19,992 nucleotides of DNA from an uncultured Desulfobacterium sp. (lineage in GTDB: Bacteria; Desulfobacterota; Desulfobacteria; Desulfobacterales; Desulfobacteraceae). This document shows positions 15,566 to 19,992 of the stretch, piece after piece. The notes under the pieces are model-generated. The model was not told the DNA's origin, did not search any database, and worked only from the letters and a program-made list of their open reading frames with translations. Positions within the stretch are counted from its first letter, which is position 1. Every line of letters begins with the position of its first letter. The stretch lies in NCBI GenBank assembly GCA_937124525.1, contig CAKZLA010000512.1:1-19992 (forward strand), in the 5' to 3' direction. Made by a program: the position numbers and the translations under genes.

Positions 15566-16623
15566 AATAATCCTCCTTTCCGCGCATGATAGACAACGAT
15601 TATAGTGTAGACCATTTGAAAAATCAAGTAAGGCAAAAAAACCATCAGCCGCATGGGACCGGGAATGGTTATCATCCACAAGGCCCCCAATCCTTGTAAA
15701 ATGGCAACAGCCCAATAAAAAACAGTGACTTTAAAATGGGTAAAGCCCAATCTGTTAAATAATTGATATAAATGAGTACGATGGGCTTGAAATATATTTT
15801 CTCCCTTGAAAAGTCGCCTTAAGAGAGTAAAACAAGTGTCGTATATAAAATGAAAAAGAAGCAAAGGTATCACCAATAAGGAGGTATGGGCATTGTCATA
15901 CAGTGATGCAATGATGGGCAAGGTGGCAAAGGTAAAACCAAGGAATGTGCTGCCAATGTCACCCATAAAAAGTTTGCCCCGGGGAAAGTTGAAAATCAAA
16001 AAGCCTGCCACACCCGACACAAGGGTGTAAGAAACCATATAGGCAAAGTTACTACCCTGGATATAGGTGATAATACAAAAAAAACTTGCTGCAATAATGG
16101 CATTGCCCCCGGCCATGCCATTGAGACCATCCATGAAATTGTAGGCATTAATCATGCCCAATATCCACCAGAAGGTGATAAAATATCCCAAAATACCCAG
16201 TGAGCGATTGGTAAAAAGAGGCAAATCATGAGGAAAATCCACTCTGTGAATGATAATTCCAAATGCCATCACCACAAGTACGGCAATGACATGGGTGACA
16301 AGGCGGATGTAAAACGGTTTTTTTTTAACATCATCATATAGGGACATGCTGGCAATGAGCAGACTGGAAAAGGTGAAGCCCAGAAAAAAATGTTCTGAAA
16401 TCATTGTTCTTCCTGCAAACAAATAGAGTATCAGCATGCTCAAAAAAAAGGTAACCACAATTGCAATCCCCCCGATGGTGGGGGTGGGCTTCTTATGGGA
16501 AGATCGTCCGTTGGGGATATCCATGATTCGGGTACGTTTGATCAAAAATAGGCTGATGGAGGCGGATACCAGCAAAAGTACCAAAAAAAACAAAAGGTGA
16601 GATGCCAATGAGAAGGTGAACAT
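15562..16623 (-). CDS. WecA/MraY-family undecaprenyl-phosphate sugar-1-phosphate transferase
   Basis: This 353-aa polytopic inner-membrane enzyme moves a sugar-1-phosphate from a UDP-sugar to undecaprenyl phosphate, the first step of O-antigen, exopolysaccharide or related glycan assembly. About ten or eleven membrane spans are visible. Family motifs: NGRSSHKKPTPTIGG (about 38-52), LYDDVKKKPFYIR (Asp97-Asp98), NAYNFMDGLNG (159-169), GDIGSTFLGF (221-230), and a late His-rich QAHRTHLYQ loop. MraY proper is usually inside the mur cluster and slightly different, so WecA-type is preferred. The sugar cannot be told. The ATG at 16623 has a weak ribosome site and lies just downstream of a 9-bp dyad. 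Confidence 0.92.
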   Translation of the reverse strand: MFTFSLASHLLFFLVLLLVSASISLFLIKRTRIMDIPNGRSSHKKPTPTIGGIAIVVTFFLSMLILYLFAGRTMISEHFFLGFTFSSLLIASMSLYDDVKKKPFYIRLVTHVIAVLVVMAFGIIIHRVDFPHDLPLFTNRSLGILGYFITFWWILGMINAYNFMDGLNGMAGGNAIIAASFFCIITYIQGSNFAYMVSYTLVSGVAGFLIFNFPRGKLFMGDIGSTFLGFTFATLPIIASLYDNAHTSLLVIPLLLFHFIYDTCFTLLRRLFKGENIFQAHRTHLYQLFNRLGFTHFKVTVFYWAVAILQGLGALWMITIPGPMRLMVFLPYLIFQMVYTIIVVYHARKGGLL

Positions 16624-16631
16624 GATTTTTA

Positions 16632-16662
16632 TTATCTTGAATTGTGCTCTGGGTCAAGATAA
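16632..16662 (-). promoter_or_regulatory. 9-bp inverted repeat upstream of the sugar-phosphate transferase
   Basis: TTATCTTGA (16632-16640) and TCAAGATAA (16654-16662) are perfect inverted repeats with a 13-nt spacer. They lie 9-39 bp upstream of the ATG at 16623. The size and spacing resemble a dimeric regulator site or a 5' UTR hairpin. No regulator gene is next to it. Confidence 0.4.
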
Positions 16663-16730
16663 AAGTATAGCCTTAGCTATTGATAAAGCAGAGCAAACGC
16701 ATTAAAATTTCAGCCTCAATAAATTCGGGG

Positions 16731-16761
16731 TTGGTCATAACATCGGCCACTCTGGGGAGGG
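16731..16761 (+). repeat. Dispersed repeat, family 1 (copy C, single arm)
   Basis: TTGGTCATAACATCGGCCA followed by CTCTGGGGAGGG is nearly identical to copy A at 3711-3741. No inverted partner is seen nearby. It lies in the spacer upstream of the ptsH region, and the coding-like remnant at 16741-17088 begins inside it. Confidence 0.6.
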
Positions 16762-17088
16762 ATTTTAAGGGCTCTGGGCAGGTCTGGAAATTTTGAAGGA
16801 AAATTCAAAGCCCTCTACAGACGCGTCCGGTCGGAAAAATTGTTTGATAAATTTCTCCAATTTACCAGATATGTGGAAGAAAAGCGCCCCCACTCACCAG
16901 TGGGAGAAATGATTCTGGTAAGATGTTTCATGGATGTGGGGCAACTGGAAGTATCCAAGGCAAGACTTGAACGAATGAATGCCCGGAAAGCCACCGCCCA
17001 TGCCATTGAGATGGCAAAGAAGAAAATTGCTGCACCCATCACTCCTTCGGGCTTCTTTATTGACTTTTTGCCCGGATGCATATATTGA
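16741..17088 (+). pseudogene. Probable gene remnant upstream of ptsH
   Basis: The frame is open from 16741 (after a TAA) to the TGA at 17086-17088. From about 16780 it has coding-like character, basic and helical: VRSEKLFDKFLQFTRYVEE and ILVRCFMDVGQLEVSKARL. The only start codon before the bulk of it is TTG 16840, with no ribosome site, and the frame opens inside the family 1 repeat. This suggests a gene whose 5' part was lost or replaced at the repeat. An intact small protein from TTG 16840 (82 aa) is the alternative. I do not recognise the family; there are no catalytic motifs or membrane segments. Confidence 0.4.
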
Positions 17089-17125
17089 TGGGGGCAAGAT
17101 TGAAAGCTGAAAAGAGTAAAAAACA

Positions 17126-17242
17126 GTGTACGTTAACCATGGAGTTTATACTGGGGGTGTTGTGAAAGTCACGGGAGTTCAAACCACATCAGGTTCTGGG
17201 ATTCTGGTGACCCATATCCCTGGTCAGCAGAAAAAAAATTGA
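17126..17242 (+). CDS. Short ORF coupled to ptsH (38 aa, doubtful)
   Basis: A short frame (GTG 17126, or GTG 17162 with GGGGG upstream) ends at TGA 17240-17242. This overlaps the TTG start of ptsH in TTGA. That overlap resembles translational coupling, which is the only support. The product ends [14 protein letters not shown] and has no recognised motif. It may instead be the eroded end of an upstream gene. Confidence 0.25.
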   Translation: MYVNHGVYTGGVVKVTGVQTTSGSGILVTHIPGQQKKN

Positions 17243-17535
17243 TAGATTATAAAATATTATCACGGGAAGTAACACTGATGAACCCGCTGGGGCTCCATGC
17301 CAGGCCAGCGGCCATGATTGCAAAAATTGCCAGAACCGCAGAAAAAAGCATCTGGCTGGGAGATGAAAATCACAAGGCGGATGCCGCCAGTGTCATTGAT
17401 ATTCTCTCCATCAGCGGAACAAAGGGAAAGGTCTTTGTCCTGGAGGCTGAATCGGAAAACGACCTCCCCCTGCTGGAAGCCATCGTAGCCGCCTTTGAAA
17501 ATGGGTTTGGGGAAGTGACAAATGGACAAAGCTGA
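17239..17535 (+). CDS. ptsH: Phosphocarrier protein HPr
   Basis: HPr carries phosphate from enzyme I to IIA domains or acts in PTS-based regulation. The product shows the active His20 in [12 protein letters not shown] and a Ser51 at the position of regulatory Ser46 in Gram-positive HPr ([11 protein letters not shown]), 31 residues after the His as expected. At 98 aa it is about ten residues longer than usual. TTG 17239 is the only start upstream of the conserved [14 protein letters not shown]; the next ATG (17278) would cut the first strand. The ribosome site is weak, but the start overlaps a short upstream frame. It overlaps the enzyme I gene by 14 nt. No IIA/B/C/D gene or hprK is in the window. 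Confidence 0.93.
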   Translation: MIDYKILSREVTLMNPLGLHARPAAMIAKIARTAEKSIWLGDENHKADAASVIDILSISGTKGKVFVLEAESENDLPLLEAIVAAFENGFGEVTNGQS

Positions 17536-19162
17536 ATCAAAAGAGGTGGTGCTCAGGGGGATCGGCGGTGCGCCCGGGATCTGCATTGGCAAAGCCTATC
17601 TGGTGGACCGGGAGGGTGTGGATCTCATCAAGCGCTACGCCATTGTTGAGAGGGACATCCCCGCCGAGGTCAACCGTTTCAAAAATGCCGTTAAAAAAGC
17701 CAAGGATGATCTAAAGGCCGTTGTGGAATCTTTGGGCGAAGATTTCTCCAGCCAGGTTGATATACTGGAAACCCATCTGGTGCTGTTCAAAGACAAACTT
17801 CTTTACGGCAAGACCATTGACTCCATCACCCAGGAAAAGATCAATGCCGAATGGGCCTTGAAAAAAGTTACCCGCCAGGTAAAAAACATGTTCCAGCGCA
17901 TGGAAGATGATTATCTAAAATCCCGGGTGGCGGATATTTCCCAGGTATCAGAGCAAATTATGCGCCAGCTCATGGGTGCCCAGGATATAAAAATCTCTGA
18001 CATCCGCATGCGGGTGATCCTGGTGGCCCACGATCTTTCTCCGGCAGATACCAGTCAGATTCAATTGGAGCACATCAAGGGATTTGTCACCGACCGAGGG
18101 GGGAGAGACTCCCACACCAGTATTATTGCAAAATCCTTGAATATTCCTGCCGTGACAGGCCTTGGCACCGCCACGGTCAACGTGCAAAATGATGATATCC
18201 TCATCGTGGACGGCTCCACGGGCCAGCTTATCATTAATCCCGAAGAAGACACCCTGTTTCGGTACGAGGAACGCCGGGCCCGGTATGAGCAATACCGGGC
18301 ACTTATCACCCGGGAGAGCCATCTACCCTCGGTGACCCGGGATGGGCATGCCATGAAACTCATGGCCAACATTGAGCTGGTGGAAGAGGTGGTGTCGGTG
18401 CGGGACAATGTGGCCCATGGCATAGGCCTGTTCCGCACAGAATTCATCTATATCGACCAAAAACGCTTTCCCACGGAGGAAGAGCTCTTTGACCGGTACC
18501 GGGAGGCTGTGGAGCTGATGACCCCCCAGCCGGTGACCATCCGAACCCTGGACATCAATGGCGACAAGGTTTTGCCTTATTTCAAGAATATCAGTGAAGA
18601 AAATCCCGCGCTGGGACTCAGGGCCGTACGGTTTTCCCTCCAGCGACCGGAAATATTTCTCACCCAGATCCGGGCCATCCTCCGGGCTGCTGCCTTTGGT
18701 AATATCCGACTGCTCATCCCCATGATCACCTGTGTGGAAGAAATTATTGAAGTCCGGGAATTACTGGATCGTGCCATCATGGATCTCACCCACGAAGAGA
18801 TGGTCTTTAACAAGGATATCCCTCTGGGCATTATGATTGAGGTACCCTCGGCGGCCATCATGGCCGATAAACTGGCCAAACATGTGGATTTTTTCAGCAT
18901 CGGAACCAATGACCTGATTCAGTATTCCATGGCCATTGACCGCCGTAACCGCCGGGAGGCCCATCTTTATCAGGCCCTTCATCCTGCTGTCCTTAATATG
19001 ATCCACCGACAAGAGCCCTATCCGTTGTATCAAACAGCTGATGAAATGGGGTTTTCGCATCATACGATTTACCCTTCCGATGGTGTTGTACATATCCAAT
19101 TTTGGCACAAAGATAATCGAGAAGCTGAAAACTATTGTTCTAAGAAAGCGCCGCTTGGTTAA
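17522..19162 (+). CDS. ptsI: PTS enzyme I (phosphoenolpyruvate-protein phosphotransferase), truncated at a sequence junction
   Basis: Enzyme I takes phosphate from PEP and passes it to HPr. The N-terminal and swivelling domains are intact, with phosphorylated His198 in [11 protein letters not shown]. The PEP-binding barrel is present through [46 protein letters not shown] and [15 protein letters not shown]. After [11 protein letters not shown] (residue ~496, base ~19007) the family sequence stops. The expected C-terminal block with the catalytic Cys of the CGE motif is missing. The remaining ~50 residues to 19162 are an out-of-frame reading of a foreign gene. The truncation is best explained by a chimeric joint, so the real gene is probably intact (about 570-590 aa). 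Confidence 0.9.
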   Translation: MDKAESKEVVLRGIGGAPGICIGKAYLVDREGVDLIKRYAIVERDIPAEVNRFKNAVKKAKDDLKAVVESLGEDFSSQVDILETHLVLFKDKLLYGKTIDSITQEKINAEWALKKVTRQVKNMFQRMEDDYLKSRVADISQVSEQIMRQLMGAQDIKISDIRMRVILVAHDLSPADTSQIQLEHIKGFVTDRGGRDSHTSIIAKSLNIPAVTGLGTATVNVQNDDILIVDGSTGQLIINPEEDTLFRYEERRARYEQYRALITRESHLPSVTRDGHAMKLMANIELVEEVVSVRDNVAHGIGLFRTEFIYIDQKRFPTEEELFDRYREAVELMTPQPVTIRTLDINGDKVLPYFKNISEENPALGLRAVRFSLQRPEIFLTQIRAILRAAAFGNIRLLIPMITCVEEIIEVRELLDRAIMDLTHEEMVFNKDIPLGIMIEVPSAAIMADKLAKHVDFFSIGTNDLIQYSMAIDRRNRREAHLYQALHPAVLNMIHRQEPYPLYQTADEMGFSHHTIYPSDGVVHIQFWHKDNREAENYCSKKAPLG

Positions 19163-19172
19163 CGCTTTATGA
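19008..19172 (+). CDS. Foreign C-terminal gene fragment after the enzyme I junction
   Basis: In a frame different from enzyme I, about 54 codons read like a genuine basic, partly hydrophobic protein end ([17 protein letters not shown], then [19 protein letters not shown], ending RKRRLVNAL). They stop at TGA 19170-19172, overlapping the next ATG in ATGA. The overlap supports a real two-gene operon cut off on the left at about 19005-19010. I do not recognise the family. Confidence 0.45.
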   Translation, partial: DKSPIRCIKQLMKWGFRIIRFTLPMVLYISNFGTKIIEKLKTIVLRKRRLVNAL

Positions 19173-19376
19173 AACGCGACACGTCATTGAATTTCGAGTT
19201 TGTTCCTTACTGGACCATTCCCTTCCGGTTTTTCTTAACGGCTCCACTGTTTGCTTTGCTGGCCGGCGTTGTGTTGAGTTTGTTGGGGGCGGTCTTTCTG
19301 TTAAGTGACGACCCGAGTTTATGGCAGAGTCGATGGTTGAAGGAGGCAATATTTACATTACATCTAACCACTATTG
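19169..19376 (+). CDS. N-terminal fragment of a membrane protein (foreign, possibly gammaproteobacterial)
   Basis: ATG 19169 starts NFEFVPYWTIPFRFFLTAP followed by a long hydrophobic segment and ends sensibly at TLHLTTIG. The style recalls multi-span proteins of gammaproteobacteria and methanotrophs in which an LTHL-TLG segment is followed by more spans; this is from memory and tentative. After about 19376 the frame continues to 19501 only as the antisense of a dnaN fragment, so that part is not real. Confidence 0.45.
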
Positions 19377-19640
19377 GCACTATCACGCGCAAAAATCTGA
19401 GCGCGACGGCAAGCGGTGAGCAAGTCTTTAGTGTACATCGTCACGGATGTTACGTAAGCACTCGGGATAATCGCACTAAAATCAGGGAAGCGACCTTCTA
19501 GGATTTGGCTACTAATATCCACGTTTTGCAGATGAAAAGTCACGATGTCGCGTTTCCAAGGGAGGCTAATACCGATTTCATCATCACTACTATCGACTAC
19601 TCGTGCAACTTCCATCAGTGTTTTTGAAGGGATAACAAGG
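19376..19640 (-). pseudogene. dnaN: Internal fragment of dnaN (DNA polymerase III beta clamp), foreign
   Basis: Minus-strand reading gives about 88 residues of the middle clamp domain: VIPSKTLMEVARVVDSSDDE, VDISSQILEGRFPDFSAIIP and DLLTACRRAQIFARDSAN. The (L/I)(E/D)GRFPDY-type block and the following LL...R.A.I.ARD helix are DnaN hallmarks. Both ends are cut: there is no start, no stop and no third domain. The sequence does not look like the deltaproteobacterial style; a Chloroflexota or other origin is possible but unproven. Confidence 0.75.
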
Positions 19641-19761
19641 AATCTACCTCTACATAATCCCAATAGGAAATAGGTTTCGCATGCAATAATCCCTGTAAAT
19701 AAGTTTCAGGATTTTCTCCCAATTGCTCATATTTATCTTCAATTCTTTTCTTAATATCCAA
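19638..19761 (-). CDS. N-terminal fragment of a tryptophan 2,3-dioxygenase-like protein (foreign)
   Basis: Minus-strand reading from TTG 19761 (the only usable start after a TAA) gives DIKKRIEDKYEQLGENPE, then YLQGLLHAKPISYWDYVEVDSL before the frame meets dnaN. The SYWDYVEVDSLL-type block matches the N-terminus of Bacteroidota tryptophan 2,3-dioxygenase family proteins, where YWDY...DTLLSLQ is typical. The DNA is markedly AT-rich, unlike the main genome. The fragment is cut at about 19633-19645. Confidence 0.55.
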
Positions 19762-19840
19762 AATAATCTGATTTTAAATTGTTTATAGGGTTTTATCTTA
19801 AATGCTGTCTGTGTGGGTGTAGGTCTTTAATAATCTTAGT

Positions 19841-19992
19841 TTAATTTGTCAAAACCCTCATCATAAAACGATACAATTCTTCCATCTGAGGCCTTCCCTT
19901 ATGTTTTCCTGCCCTTCCAAAGAAGTACAAAACAAACCACAAAACAGCCAAAAAGCCCATAAGACCTAATTGAAGTCCGTAGGGTTTGCCTA
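19841..19992 (-). CDS. C-terminal fragment of a small membrane-protein gene (foreign, runs off the window)
   Basis: Minus-strand reading from the right edge gives 49 residues: KPYGLQLGL, a hydrophobic span (MGFLAVLWFVLYFFGRAG), and a polar tail ending MEELYRFMMRVLTN with TAA at 19843-19841. It lies 79 bp upstream of the dioxygenase-like start on the same strand, so both probably come from one Bacteroidota-like locus. Family not recognised. Confidence 0.5.
   Translation of the reverse strand, partial: GKPYGLQLGLMGFLAVLWFVLYFFGRAGKHKGRPQMEELYRFMMRVLTN

Noticed and set aside
15566..15715. Longer form of the 102-aa protein starting at 15715
   Set aside because: The added part lies inside the sugar-phosphate transferase gene, whereas GTG 15565 has an AAAGGAGG site and a GTGA overlap.
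16815..17081. Minus-strand ORF upstream of ptsH (88 aa)
   Set aside because: The plus-strand reading of the same stretch looks more protein-like, and the minus frame has no ribosome site or family resemblance.
19377..19501. Continuation of the membrane protein from 19169 to 19501
   Set aside because: This part is the antisense of a clear dnaN fragment, so the reading is an artefact of the joint.
18995..19992. Genomic island or lateral transfer at the right end
   Set aside because: All pieces are gene fragments without integrase, att site or complete cargo, in mixed orientation with microhomology joints; assembly or amplification artefact explains it better.

Overview
The first ~19.0 kb looks like one chromosomal stretch of an anaerobic, probably sulfate-reducing deltaproteobacterium (Desulfobacterota, perhaps Desulfobacteraceae-like). 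That assignment is an inference from gene repertoire and protein style: a PAS hybrid histidine kinase, an HD-GYP phosphodiesterase, a free-standing PyrR, a divergent YchF-type protein and an HPr/enzyme I pair. No rRNA or marker gene settles it. Most genes are housekeeping and sit in short operons with 4-nt stop/start overlaps.

Layout. 1-3673 (+): the tail of an unknown gene, a 75-aa unknown, a hybrid sensor kinase, and a coupled SprT-like/DUF2786 protein. 3674-4104: a gene-free stretch with a two-armed repeat and a clear MITE-like element (13-bp terminal inverted repeats, 9-bp target duplication). 4105-7490 (-): FAH-family hydrolase, dapF, RNase D. 7872-10170 (+): thrS with an overlapping VanZ-family membrane gene. 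10287-10646 (-): MoaE-like protein. 10974-12472 (+): pyrR, moaB/mog and a conserved unknown. 12704-16623 (-): YchF-like protein, GAF/HD-GYP protein, a 102-aa unknown, and a WecA/MraY-type sugar-phosphate transferase. 16741-19007 (+): coding-like remnants, ptsH and ptsI (enzyme I).

The intergenic regions share several short repeat families. One is a ~48-bp element present three times (6108, 7623, 10243). A second is a TCATAACATCGGCCA arm family (3711-3854, 10189-10226, 15108, 16731). A third is a ~33-bp motif present twice (7771, 12664). They lie between genes, several within hairpins, and suggest a genome carrying REP/MITE-like repeats.

The last ~985 bp do not belong to the same genome. Enzyme I stops matching its family at about 19007. 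What follows is a patchwork: the end of an unknown gene plus the start of a membrane protein (+), an internal dnaN piece (-), the N-terminus of a tryptophan 2,3-dioxygenase-like protein of Bacteroidota type (-), and the C-terminus of a small membrane protein (-). The last two pieces can be one native locus. The joints fall at short shared sequences, as expected for whole-genome-amplification chimeras or misassembly at a contig end. I did not find a convincing new multi-gene system. The best new observations are the MITE, the repeat families and the mosaic end.
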